From contig CAXXLB010000014.1 of assembly GCA_963664675.2 (NCBI GenBank), positions 310,001-374,000 of the forward strand: a stretch of DNA of 64,000 nt, given 5' to 3'. The DNA is from JASGMR01 sp963664675 (GTDB taxonomy: Bacteria > Thermotogota > Thermotogae > Petrotogales > Kosmotogaceae). The position numbers and the translations under genes were made by a program. Positions 1-9,450 of this stretch are shown here, in pieces. Each line of letters begins with the position of its first letter. The stretch's first letter is position 1. The notes beneath the pieces are model-generated. The model was not told the origin of the DNA, searched no databases, and saw nothing but the letters and a program-made list of their open reading frames with translations.

Positions 1-1
1 G

Positions 2-3000
2 GTTGGATCCCTGAAAGTTTCCGACAAAACAGTTGAACAAATTGAATCTGAAATAACAAAGATGTATGAGAATAAAAAAATCTTTGCTGCTGTTCCATCC
101 ATAACCGTATCGGTTATTGAATACAGTCCTTATAAATATTATGCTCTGGGTGAACTGGTTAATCCCGGACTCGTTGTGTCTTCTGAAAGTCAGATCACCA
201 TTTCGCAGTTGATAGGACTGGCATCGGGGCTTAAGGAAACAGCGAACCTTTATAATGCTTTCATCATAAGATCCAATGGTGACAGAGAGGCGATGGATCT
301 CTCGCTTCTCATTGAGAACGGTGAGGGTGCATTTAAAGAAATATATCCGGGAGACACTTTATACGTTCCCGATGGAAAAAAGGACTGGATAAAAGTAATA
401 GGAGAGTTTCAGAATCCTGGCCTTGTGAAATATACCACGGGAATAAAACTGACACAACTTGTCGCCCAGGCCGGTGGTCTGAAGGATACGGCTAACGGTG
501 AAGAAATCATAGTATTAACAGAAAGTGACCCGACGAGACGTACATACAATTTGAACGATATCCTGAAGGGAAAAGCTGAAAACCCGGAGCTGTGTGCCGG
601 ATGTACGATTTACGTTGAATCAAAATATGAAAAGGGAATAACGATTCTCGGTGAAGTGAACAAATCGGGAGTCTTTTATAAAGAAGAGCTTTCACTTTTG
701 AGTTTGATAGGCGAGGCCGGAGGGTTGAAAGACTCTGCGGCAAATAAAATTACAATAATAGATTATGAAAACGGCCTGACTGAAGAAGTAAATATAGAGG
801 AAGTTTATTCTGGAAAGGTTAAGGATCCATCCGTATTCATAGGTCAAACGGTTTTAGTTCCTTCCGACGATGAAAGATTTGCATACATAATGGGTGAAGT
901 CAAAAATCCAGGTATAAAATATTTCATTAAAGATGAAAATATGACTCTGGGAGTTCTGCTATCAAAAGGCGGCGGGCTGACGAATGTCTCAGGAAATATT
1001 TATCTGGAGACCAATGGAGATAAGAAAATATTGTCCAAAAGTTCAGATATAGATTTGAATGTTCAGATTCCCCAGGGAGCAATAATAAATGTGGAGAAAG
1101 TGGTCAATCAGTATGTTTACGTTATAGCAGACAACAAGAGCAACCTTCTTGAATATCAACCCGGAGATATGATAACTCTGAGAAAAGTTCTGTCGGCTTT
1201 GAATCTTCTCAATCTCAACCAGAAGGGGATAGTCACCGTTATCAATCCCGAAGGCAAAAAATCTTATATTTCGATAGAAGAATTAAAAACCAAGGATTAT
1301 ACGATAGAAAATGAATCTGTAGTCCAGTATCCCGTAGAGCTCACGAAGATTTCCGTTCTGGGTTCCGTTAAATCCAGTGGCATTCAGGAATTTCAAATAG
1401 GTGAAGTCCCATACCTCACAACGGTTATAGCTAGAGCGGGAGGAACGACCGGAAGTGCAGACCTGGAAAATGTTCAGATAATAAACGGTCAGGAAAAATA
1501 TGAATTCAATGTTGATATGATATTAAAAGGAATTTCAATAGATCCTGTTCTGGATAACAACACTATAATTTATATACCGGAACTTCCTGAGAGATACGTT
1601 TATTTAATAGGTGCCGAAAACGGTGGCAAAATAGTTTTCAACGACGATGAAAGTCTGACTCTTTTGAATCTTCTGGCGAAGGCAAACCTTGGAATAAATA
1701 CAGATGAGTCCGTCGAAATAACACTGCCGGCGGGGAACAGTTACAAGGTTAAATTATCCGATATAAAAAGGAATAACGTAGCTCTTGAAATAGGAAGTGT
1801 GATAAAATATCCGGAAATTAAAACGGAGGTAATAGTCCTTGGAGCGGTTAAAAATCCGGGATTATTCACCTTTGATAGCGGAGATGATTTATCTTTGATA
1901 AAGGCCCTGTCTGCTGCAGGCGGAATAATCGAAGGTGAAGCGGATATTTCGAATATAAAAGTATCCGATTCTTCAGGTAAAACAAATGAATTTGATTTGA
2001 ATGATATTCAAAACGGAACATTGAAGGATCCTAAAATAGAGGACGATTCCTTTGTGCAGATTCCATATTTTGAAAAAATAAAAGTCAACGTTCTTGGGGG
2101 AGTCAACAACCCCGGGATAATAAACTTTGAAATCGATGAAGAACCCAACCTCATTAATGCCATATCCAAGGCGGGAGGGTTGAAAAATGAATCTACGACG
2201 GATATAAAAATAATTAATACCAATTCTCAGATAAACTGGGAAAGATTACTCAATGGAGAGAATATAGACCTGAAGAACGGGGATACCGTTTATGTTCCGG
2301 ATTTCTCAGATATTTATAGTTATATTTATGTCGTGGGCGAAGTTAAAAATCCCGGAAAGGTCGATTTCATGTATGACGAATCGGTCAATGTGCTGAATTC
2401 AATAAATAAAACAGGTGGATTGCTTCAAACGGCGTCCGATAGGGTTCAGGTTATATACCCAAATGGAAATGTTGTGAGTGTCAACATGAACGATGTCAGA
2501 AATGGGAAAGATACGGTTATTCCAAATGGCTCGACGATCGTGGTGAATGAGGATGTAAAAAATGTAACCGTCATGGGTGAAGTCAAAAACTCTGGAACCT
2601 ACATGTTCTATGTGAAAGATGCCGCCACTGTTTACAATGCAATTGCTAAAGCGGGGGGATTGAAAGACCCTTCCGGTGCCGAAACAGTGGTTGTTCAGAA
2701 CGGAAACGAAAGAACTGTGATCGGTGTTGATGCGATTTATAACAGTTCGATAGAACTTGGAAACAATTCGTATATTTATGTGGTAAAACCTTCGATAATC
2801 AAAGTAACGGTCCTGGGCGAAGTTAACAATCCGGGAATAATAGAAATGAAAGAGAATGAGAATACACTCGGAAATGTTATAGCCATGGCAGGCAGTTATA
2901 AAGATGTCGCATCCGAACTGAGTATTTATTCGAACAAAGGAGTTCTGAAAAATCAGATCACTCCCGAAGAATTGTTGAGGTATATAAATATTAATCTGGT

Positions 3001-3622
3001 AAACGGTGATACGATATTTGCCGGAAGCCCGGGAGACGAGTTCATAAGTATTCTCGGAGATGTAAATAAACCAGGAATATACAATATAAACGATTACGGC
3101 AGTTCTATGACGCTTGACAAAGTTATCGCCATCGCAGGAGGTTTGAAAAATCAACTCACAACCGGAGATATAATAATAAAGAGTGGGGAGGAAGAGAGTG
3201 TATTCACAGCCACTCCGGAAAATCTGGATCAGTTGAGTGACATTAAGGTCAAACCCGGTTCATACATATTCGTTCCCACGAGAGAATTGCAGAGAGTCTA
3301 TGTATTTGGAGAGGTCGGAAACCCCGGAGTCGTTCAATATACGGATAGAATGACCGTACTTGAAGCGATTTTAGAGGCCGGTGGGCCCACTCCGGATGCG
3401 GAAACTGCCAGTATAATGGTTTTTGAAAATTCAATAAACGCAGATCCGCTTACGATAAATCTTAAGGGTTCAGATGGTATCAGAAAATCCGGAAATCTCG
3501 GAATCTTTCCCGGACAGATAGTGTACGTTCCTCAATCTGCACTTGTCAATGTTAAAGATGTAATGACGATAATTGCCAGCGCAATGGGCCTTATCTCGAG
3601 TGTAATAAGCCTGGCGAAATAG
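2..3622 (+). CDS. SLBB-repeat polysaccharide export protein (Wza-like), 5' partial
   Basis: The frame is open to the left edge, so the gene starts outside the window; the ATG at 62 is internal. The first visible residues (VSDKTVEQIESEI, then SITVSVIEY) look like the end of a polysaccharide-export (Poly_export) domain. About fourteen SLBB-type units follow, most opening with a GEVxNPG-like motif (GELVNPG, GEVKNPG, GEVNNPG, GEVGNPG) and many carrying an AGGLKD-like turn. The C-terminus is hydrophobic (IIASAMGLISSVIS), a possible membrane anchor. Wza-family proteins usually have two or three SLBB units, so this is a greatly extended member. It lies upstream of the BY-kinase and probably forms a periplasmic or outer-membrane conduit for the glycans made downstream. 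The function is inferred from the family. Confidence 0.9.
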   Translation, partial: VGSLKVSDKTVEQIESEITKMYENKKIFAAVPSITVSVIEYSPYKYYALGELVNPGLVVSSESQITISQLIGLASGLKETANLYNAFIIRSNGDREAMDLSLLIENGEGAFKEIYPGDTLYVPDGKKDWIKVIGEFQNPGLVKYTTGIKLTQLVAQAGGLKDTANGEEIIVLTESDPTRRTYNLNDILKGKAENPELCAGCTIYVESKYEKGITILGEVNKSGVFYKEELSLLSLIGEAGGLKDSAANKITIIDYENGLTEEVNIEEVYSGKVKDPSVFIGQTVLVPSDDERFAYIMGEVKNPGIKYFIKDENMTLGVLLSKGGGLTNVSGNIYLETNGDKKILSKSSDIDLNVQIPQGAIINVEKVVNQYVYVIADNKSNLLEYQPGDMITLRKVLSALNLLNLNQKGIVTVINPEGKKSYISIEELKTKDYTIENESVVQYPVELTKISVLGSVKSSGIQEFQIGEVPYLTTVIARAGGTTGSADLENVQIINGQEKYEFNVDMILKGISIDPVLDNNTIIYIPELPERYVYLIGAENGGKIVFNDDESLTLLNLLAKANLGINTDESVEITLPAGNSYKVKLSDIKRNNVALEIGSVIKYPEIKTEVIVLGAVKNPGLFTFDSGDDLSLIKALSAAGGIIEGEADISNIKVSDSSGKTNEFDLNDIQNGTLKDPKIEDDSFVQIPYFEKIKVNVLGGVNNPGIINFEIDEEPNLINAISKAGGLKNESTTDIKIINTNSQINWERLLNGENIDLKNGDTVYVPDFSDIYSYIYVVGEVKNPGKVDFMYDESVNVLNSINKTGGLLQTASDRVQVIYPNGNVVSVNMNDVRNGKDTVIPNGSTIVVNEDVKNVTVMGEVKNSGTYMFYVKDAATVYNAIAKAGGLKDPSGAETVVVQNGNERTVIGVDAIYNSSIELGNNSYIYVVKPSIIKVTVLGEVNNPGIIEMKENENTLGNVIAMAGSYKDVASELSIYSNKGVLKNQITPEELLRYININLVNGDTIFAGSPGDEFISILGDVNKPGIYNINDYGSSMTLDKVIAIAGGLKNQLTTGDIIIKSGEEESVFTATPENLDQLSDIKVKPGSYIFVPTRELQRVYVFGEVGNPGVVQYTDRMTVLEAILEAGGPTPDAETASIMVFENSINADPLTINLKGSDGIRKSGNLGIFPGQIVYVPQSALVNVKDVMTIIASAMGLISSVISLAK

Positions 3623-4085
3623 TGTCCGGTGAATTAGTGAACTAGTGTCTGGAAAAAGAGCGGGCATAAGGGGTCAAGGGTCTAGGGTACAGAAGGAACA
3701 GTAGACTAACGATAGTACAACAATTGAGAAGCGCTAGAGAAGCAATTGGAAGAAGATAATAGAAAATTAGAGAACAGAGAATAAGATCAAGACACAGTTT
3801 CAGCAATTCTGCTTTTCAGCAATAGATTAACAATGGAAGAGAAGCAGTGCCTGGTAATCAGTTATAGTGCCCGGAGAAAAAAGAAAGGGTGCAGAAGAAA
3901 CACCATAAGATAATAGAGAAGTAGAGAACAGAGAATAAAATCAGCAGGATATGACGGAGAGAACGGAGAGTAGAGAATTAGACAACAGATAACATAAAAA
4001 TCTGTGATAGTGTTTAGTGAAAACATAAAAAGGGACTGTCATGAGATTTATGATATATTTTGTTTAATTAAGGAGCGGATTCGGA
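3623..4085. repeat. Degenerate word array A1 (purine-rich sense)
   Basis: This stretch before the first four-helix-bundle gene has no credible gene. It is a patchwork of short varied words: GGGTCTAGGGTACAGAAGG, GAGAAGCGCTAGAGAAGC, TAGAGAACAGAGAATA, and a TAGTGTCTGG type. Bases 3889-3991 are a diverged copy of 50781-50880, including a 31-base exact match (3919-3949 with 50812-50842). The reverse complement of the same block is at 10262-10313. Words vary in length and order, so this is not a simple tandem satellite. Confidence 0.75.
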
Positions 4086-4106
4086 ATAAATATCAATTAT
4101 GATCAG

Positions 4107-4499
4107 TTGAAAGTTTGGCAAAAGAGCATGGATTTAGTGGTTGAAATATACAAAGAAACAGAATATTTCCCAAAAGAAGAAATTTATGGAATTGTGAGTC
4201 AAATGAGAAGAGCGGTAGTTTCAATACCTTCTAATATTGCAGAGGGTTTTGGAAGAAGAAGTACCAAAGAATACATTAATTTTATAAATATATCTTGTGG
4301 ATCTCTTCTGGAACTTTCAACTCAAATTGAAATATCTTTTAGATTAGGATACATTAGAAAAGATAGGTATGATAGATATATGGATGAAATAGAAATAATA
4401 CATAAAATGTTGAATGCTTTAAAAAAATCATTAAGAGCCAAAATGAATTTAGTAGAAAGCAAGAGTAATGCAGTGAAAAAATCTTTGTCAAATAAATAA
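4107..4499 (+). CDS. Four-helix bundle protein (S23/IVP family, TIGR02436-like), copy 1
   Basis: A small, probably all-helical protein with the family signature: KVWQKSMDLVVEIY near the N-terminus, then SIPSNIAEGFGRRS and a GSLLELSTQIEISFRLGY helix. The family includes proteins encoded in 23S rRNA intervening sequences and is related to the Avd accessory protein of diversity-generating retroelements; its biochemical role is unknown. The TTG at 4107 is the first standard start, but the frame is open back to 4068, preceded by AGGAG at 4071-4075. Homologues start a few residues earlier, so initiation at a non-standard codon such as ATA 4086 is possible. Word arrays lie on both sides, and the gene sits between the SLBB and BY-kinase genes. 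No reverse transcriptase or rRNA is nearby. Confidence 0.85.
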   Translation: MKVWQKSMDLVVEIYKETEYFPKEEIYGIVSQMRRAVVSIPSNIAEGFGRRSTKEYINFINISCGSLLELSTQIEISFRLGYIRKDRYDRYMDEIEIIHKMLNALKKSLRAKMNLVESKSNAVKKSLSNK

Positions 4500-4557
4500 A
4501 GATTTTTTGCAAATCACTGTGAACCAAGCACAAGACACTATACACTAACACAAGGAG
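4500..4557. repeat. Short word array on the 3' side of four-helix gene 1 (pyrimidine-sense words)
   Basis: Contains AGACACTATACACTAACAC, the CACTATACACC-type word, in the sense opposite to most words left of the gene. It runs straight into AAGGAGC, the ribosome site of the BY-kinase at 4564. The four-helix gene is thus bracketed by words of opposite orientation. Confidence 0.55.
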
Positions 4558-4563
4558 CTTTTT

Positions 4564-6807
4564 ATGCCGGAAAATGATAATGTTCAAAACCAGATGCCTG
4601 ATCAGGAATATGTAGAGAATGAATTGACTTTAAGTGATATTTTCAGGATTTTCAAAAGAAGATTCTGGATTTTTTTCCTCGTTGCAGTCGTCACGGTTGT
4701 TATCACCGGAATATATCTGTTTTTCTTCACTGTTCCTATTTATGAGGCTTCGGTCACTATGAAGATCGATCCGACCTCTCAGTCATCTTCTCTGGATGAT
4801 ATTTTCTCATCCTCACTTTATGGAACTTCAAAAGCCGATATAAGCACGGAGATAGAGTTGATAAAAAGCAGAGGGAATTTTGAAAAGGTTGTAGCAGAAC
4901 TGGGCTTGGTTGAAAAATTGTACTCGGATGAAGAGATCGCTGAAATGGAAGAGAATGGACTAAAGAAAACGGATATTGAAGAAAATCTGGTTAGAAGTAT
5001 GCCTGGTATGGTTACAGTTTCTGCCATTAGTAATACACGGATAGTTAAAATATCCGTGAGGAGTTCCGATAGAATTTTAGCGAAGGATATTGCCAACAAA
5101 CTGGCGGAAGTCTACAACCTTCAGATGGCTGAATTTGCAAAAAGAGAATTGACAATAAGAGTTGATTTTATAAAAGAACAGGTGCCTTCCCTTGAAGAAG
5201 AGCTCAACGAAGCGACGGATAAATTGAGGGAATTCAAAGAAAAAACGGGAATATATGTCCTTGAGGATCAAGCTTCATGGTTATTGGATATGCTTTCAAA
5301 GTACGATACCCAATATACGGATACTCAGTTGCTTCTTGAAGAAGAAAAAGCGAAGCTGGACATATACAGGGATTTGGTGAAGGATTTTGAGGACGATCAG
5401 GGGGAGAGCTTAAATTCCAAATGGATAAAAACGTCCCAGTCGCTTTCGATGAACCCTATAATCAGTCAATTACAGAGCAAAATAACGGAATTGAAAGTGG
5501 AATTGGCCAGTCTTGAAGAACAATACACTCAGACCGATCCGAGAATAAAAGCGATAAAAGCTCAGATAGTTGAATCCGAGAGTCTTATCGAGGAGGAAGT
5601 TGAAAAGTACATAGTTTCCGGAGAGGGCCTTTCTCTGAATCCGGAATATCAGACTATAGTTCAGGGAGTTATCTCGGGAGAAACATCTTCACTTGTCATG
5701 CAGTCATCACTGAATGCCATAGATAATATGAGGAGTGAATACCAGGCCAAGCTGAATGAACTTCCCGCTCAGGAACAGGAATTATTGGAACTGACGAGAA
5801 ACATAAACGTTCTCGAAAGTTTATATACGCTTCTTCTTACAAAAAATGAAGAGGCCAAGATAAATGAGGCTTCGATTGCAGGAAATTCGGTAATAATAGA
5901 TGCGGCGATAGTTCCCGTTTCGGCAGTTGCCCCTAACAAAAAGCTGACTCTTGCCATCGGCGGAGTTCTTGGAATATTCCTCGGGATTCTGTTGATTTTC
6001 ATATTGGAATATGCAGATAAATCTATAAGAAGCGAGAAAGAAGTCGAACATATCTCGGGACTGAACACCATTGGAAGGATACCGATGCTCAAAGATACCG
6101 AAGATGAGATTATATTGAGAAAAAACATAAACTCTCCCGAGGCGGAAGCGATAAAGATCACGGCGAGCAATATAAATTATTCACTCGGTGATAAGAAATC
6201 CCTAGGCATCACGTCTTCACTCAAAAATGAAGGGAAAACGATATTAGCTGCAAATATCGCCTATGCCCTTTCCGAAAACAACAAAAAAGTCCTGCTTGTA
6301 GACCTAGATTTCAGAAGGCCGAGACTTGAAAGAATATTTGGATTAAAAAAGCGTGAGAAGGGAATTCTTTCTGTTTTAGTGGATAATTATCCGGTTGACG
6401 ATGCGATTTATGAAGTAAAGAAGGATCTTTACATACTCCCATGTGAGAGAGTTCCATCGAACCCAACGATGCTTTTATCTTCTAAAAAGCTTGAAGATTT
6501 GTTGAATGGCCTGGAATCGGATTTCGATAAGATTATTCTGGATATGCCACCGACGTTGATAGTTTCCGATGTTTTGGTAGCATCGAGAGCGATCGACACA
6601 TTCTGTCTTGTGGTTAATCCCGAAAAATCAACGAAGGATTCTCTCAAATTGACGATTAAAAATCTCAGGACAGGGAATGTTAATCTTATAGGAACCATTC
6701 TAAATGGATCATCCGAGAAGAATTCTGATTATTACTATTACTATTATTACTACTATCAGGAAGATGATTCAGGTAGGAAAAAGCACAGAAAGAAGAGAAA
6801 AAAATAG
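4564..6807 (+). CDS. Polysaccharide co-polymerase / BY-type tyrosine autokinase (Wzc-like)
   Basis: A Wzz chain-length domain with a first membrane helix around residues 35-56, a long coiled-coil periplasmic part, a second membrane helix near 460-485, and a cytoplasmic BY-kinase domain. The kinase has a Walker A loop (LKNEGKT, about residue 553), Walker A' (LLVDLDFRRP, about 577) and Walker B (IILDMPP, about 657). The tail has nine consecutive tyrosines (723-731) followed by a Lys/Arg-rich end. In this family trans-phosphorylation of the tyrosine cluster controls assembly and chain length. AAGGAGC lies 7 bases before the ATG. Fused Wzz-kinase architecture is typical of diderms. Together with the SLBB protein it would serve the glycan loci downstream. 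Confidence 0.93.
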   Translation: MPENDNVQNQMPDQEYVENELTLSDIFRIFKRRFWIFFLVAVVTVVITGIYLFFFTVPIYEASVTMKIDPTSQSSSLDDIFSSSLYGTSKADISTEIELIKSRGNFEKVVAELGLVEKLYSDEEIAEMEENGLKKTDIEENLVRSMPGMVTVSAISNTRIVKISVRSSDRILAKDIANKLAEVYNLQMAEFAKRELTIRVDFIKEQVPSLEEELNEATDKLREFKEKTGIYVLEDQASWLLDMLSKYDTQYTDTQLLLEEEKAKLDIYRDLVKDFEDDQGESLNSKWIKTSQSLSMNPIISQLQSKITELKVELASLEEQYTQTDPRIKAIKAQIVESESLIEEEVEKYIVSGEGLSLNPEYQTIVQGVISGETSSLVMQSSLNAIDNMRSEYQAKLNELPAQEQELLELTRNINVLESLYTLLLTKNEEAKINEASIAGNSVIIDAAIVPVSAVAPNKKLTLAIGGVLGIFLGILLIFILEYADKSIRSEKEVEHISGLNTIGRIPMLKDTEDEIILRKNINSPEAEAIKITASNINYSLGDKKSLGITSSLKNEGKTILAANIAYALSENNKKVLLVDLDFRRPRLERIFGLKKREKGILSVLVDNYPVDDAIYEVKKDLYILPCERVPSNPTMLLSSKKLEDLLNGLESDFDKIILDMPPTLIVSDVLVASRAIDTFCLVVNPEKSTKDSLKLTIKNLRTGNVNLIGTILNGSSEKNSDYYYYYYYYYQEDDSGRKKHRKKRKK

Positions 6808-6850
6808 ATTTCAAAATATAACACTGAAAAGATAGACAATACAAATTTCA

Positions 6851-6872
6851 GGAATCTTTATAAAAAGGTTCC
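6851..6872 (+). terminator. Possible terminator hairpin after the BY-kinase gene
   Basis: GGAATCTTT and AAAGGTTCC form a 9-bp stem with one G-U pair around a four-base loop, followed by a moderately T-rich tract. It lies between the kinase and the lipoprotein gene, where a transcript end is plausible. The T-tract is weak. Confidence 0.4.
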
Positions 6873-6958
6873 AAGTTTGTTGATTTTTATGGCATATCGG
6901 AATCAATATACTATATAATTAAAAACGTGTCGATTAAGAATGATGAGGTGATTCAATA

Positions 6959-9437
6959 ATGAAATTAAAGAAGACTTTAATAGTTGTTGCCTCTTTATCG
7001 TTGATAATAATACTTGTTTTTATAAACGGCTGCACAAATGAAGTGTCAAAATTTTATCTGGAACTTTCAACCATAGGATACGGCTCAATAGAAAAAAGTC
7101 CGAATAGAATAGTTTTCACGAGCGGTGAAAACGTTTTGCTCACAGCGATGCCAGGAACAAAATGGCAATTTGATCACTGGGAAGGTGGTCTGACCGGTTC
7201 CGCTAATCCGGTACAGATAACAATGAATTCGAACAGGGATATAACGGCGGTTTTCGCAGAAGTTCCCTCCGAAACATTCACTTTAACTGTAAATGAAACC
7301 GGACAGGGATATGTGGAAAAGAATCCGGATAGAGAACAATATGATGATGGTGAAATAGTTGAGTTAACTGCAGTACCGGAAGAAGATTGGAGATTTGATC
7401 ATTGGGGAGGGGACCTGACAGGGGACATGAATCCGGAACAGATAACAATGAACTCCGACAAAGTTATAACTGCGGTGTTCACTGAAAGACCTCAAAATAC
7501 GTTTGTTTTGAATGTTGAAGTGGAAGGAAATGGAAATGTAATCAAAAACCCTGATAAAAATGATTATGATTCCGGTGAGATAGTTGAACTGACGGCAGAC
7601 CCCTCTCTTAACTGGCACTTTTCTCACTGGGTAGATGACGGAACTGTGATAAAAAACAATAATCCTCTTCAGATATCGATGATAGAGGATAAAGATGTTA
7701 CAGGGATCTTTCAAATAAATACATACACACTCGATATTCAGAAAAACGGTGATGGGTTTATATCCAAAACTCCGGATAAAGAAGAATATAAACATGGTGA
7801 AACAATTGAACTGAATGCAACCCCGACAACCGGATGGTCTTTTGTCAACTGGTTTAAAAATGGAGAGTACTATTCGGATAGTTCGCGCGTGATATATCAG
7901 ATAGATGAAAATGTCGTATTTAGAGCATTGTTCGAAGCCGATGGCTATGTGTTGACCCTTGAAAAACTTGGAAATGGGGAAATAGCTAAAACTCCGGATA
8001 AAACCGCTTATCTTTATGGAGAAACGGTGACGATTTCCGCAACTCCTGAAGTGGGATGGAAATTCTTACACTGGCTTGAAGATGAAGAAATCTATTCAGA
8101 AAACAGAACCGAAGAAATAATTATGGATGAGTCTAGATCTTTTGTAGCAGTGTTTCTGGGAAATGAATATACAATAACACTCGAAAAAGAAGGACAGGGA
8201 GAAGCCAGTAAAGTTCCGGATCGGGAAACTTATCAGTATGGTGATGAAATAACGTTGACAGCAATCCCGGCCCAGGGCTGGAGATTCTCAAGATGGTTGA
8301 AGAACGGAACGTATTTTTCTTCCGATGCTCAGAAAACAGTGGAAGTTAATGACAATGTCACTTATAAAGCGATCTTTGAAGAAATTCAATATTACACTTT
8401 GAATATAGATGTACTGGGAGAGGGATCGGTTTCCAGAAATCCCGATGAAGATCCGTATGAAGAAAACACCGTAGTAACTCTGACTGCGAACCCGGTAAAT
8501 GGCTGGAGATTCGACCACTGGGAAGGAGATCTGATGGGGGGGTACCAATCCAAAACAGATAACGATGAATTCGGACAAAAATATTACGGCGGTTTTTGTA
8601 GAAATTCAATATTACACTTTAAATGTAGATGTGCAAGGCGAAGGATTGGTTTCCAGAAATCCGAATGAAAATCCGTATGAAGAAAATACTATAGTGACTC
8701 TGACGGCAAATCCTGAGAATGGCTGGCGATTCGACCATTGGGAAGGAGACCTAATTGGGGGTACCAACCCGAAACAGATAACGATGAATTCTAATAAAAG
8801 TATAACGGCGGTTTTTGAAGAAATTCAATATTATACACTGATAACGAATGTGAACGGAAACGGGAGTATCACAAAAAATCCGGATCGGAGTGAGTATATG
8901 GAGGGGACCTCGGTTACACTGACTGCAAATCCGGATGCTGGATGGCAATTTGTGAACTGGTCTGGAAATCTGTCGGGTTCTTCAAATCCCGAAACGATAG
9001 TAATGAATTCAAATAAGAATGTGACAGCAAACTTTGAAGAAATACCTCCCAGAGTTCTGTTGAGTGATGGATCATTTGGACGAAATTCTATAGCAAGTAT
9101 TTATATCACCGCAGAATATATAGATGGAGTGAATGGATTTGACATAGTCCTGAATTACGATGAAACTTATTTTTCTTATCTTTCCTCAACCCTTTTGAAT
9201 GAATTTGAAGGGGCGATAAAACTGGAAAACCAAACATCAAACGGAGTTATAGACATATCGATAGCAAGAACAGGAGAGGTGAATATTCAAAATTCTCAGA
9301 TACTGGAGATAAAACTTCAAACCTTGAATAAAACGGGAGTCACACAGATAACATTTTCAAATGACACAAATGCGGTTGGTGCGGGGGGATTTTTAGAACT
9401 CCAGAAAACAGATACGGGAAACTACACGATTCAATAG
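6959..9437 (+). pseudogene. InlB B-repeat lipoprotein with C-terminal cohesin-like domain, frameshifted at a G7 tract
   Basis: The product begins with a lipoprotein signal (membrane segment, then INGC at the cleavage site). Nine divergent InlB-B-type units of about 75 residues follow, each with xxNPDxxxY..G..V.LTA.P..GWxFxHW and a TAVF end. After the last unit, a domain starting RVLLSDGSFG resembles cohesins (VNGFDIVLNYD). The frame breaks in unit 7 at a run of seven G (8536-8542); with six, the frame joins seamlessly into the 8565-9437 segment, giving about 825 residues. Units 7 and 8 are nearly identical in DNA, indicating recent duplication. As read, translation ends at 8668 and loses the cohesin domain. 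This could be phase variation, a real mutation or a sequencing error. The product would be a lipid-anchored surface scaffold that binds the dockerin protein encoded next. Confidence 0.8.
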
Positions 9438-9450
9438 GTCGTGATATGAC

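Noticed and set aside
2399..3154. 251-codon minus-strand frame inside the SLBB gene
   Set aside because: It is antisense to a well-supported repeat protein and has no ribosome site or family pattern.
4107..4499. 23S rRNA intervening-sequence protein in its original setting
   Set aside because: No rRNA sequence surrounds any of the three copies, so the rRNA link is by family name only.
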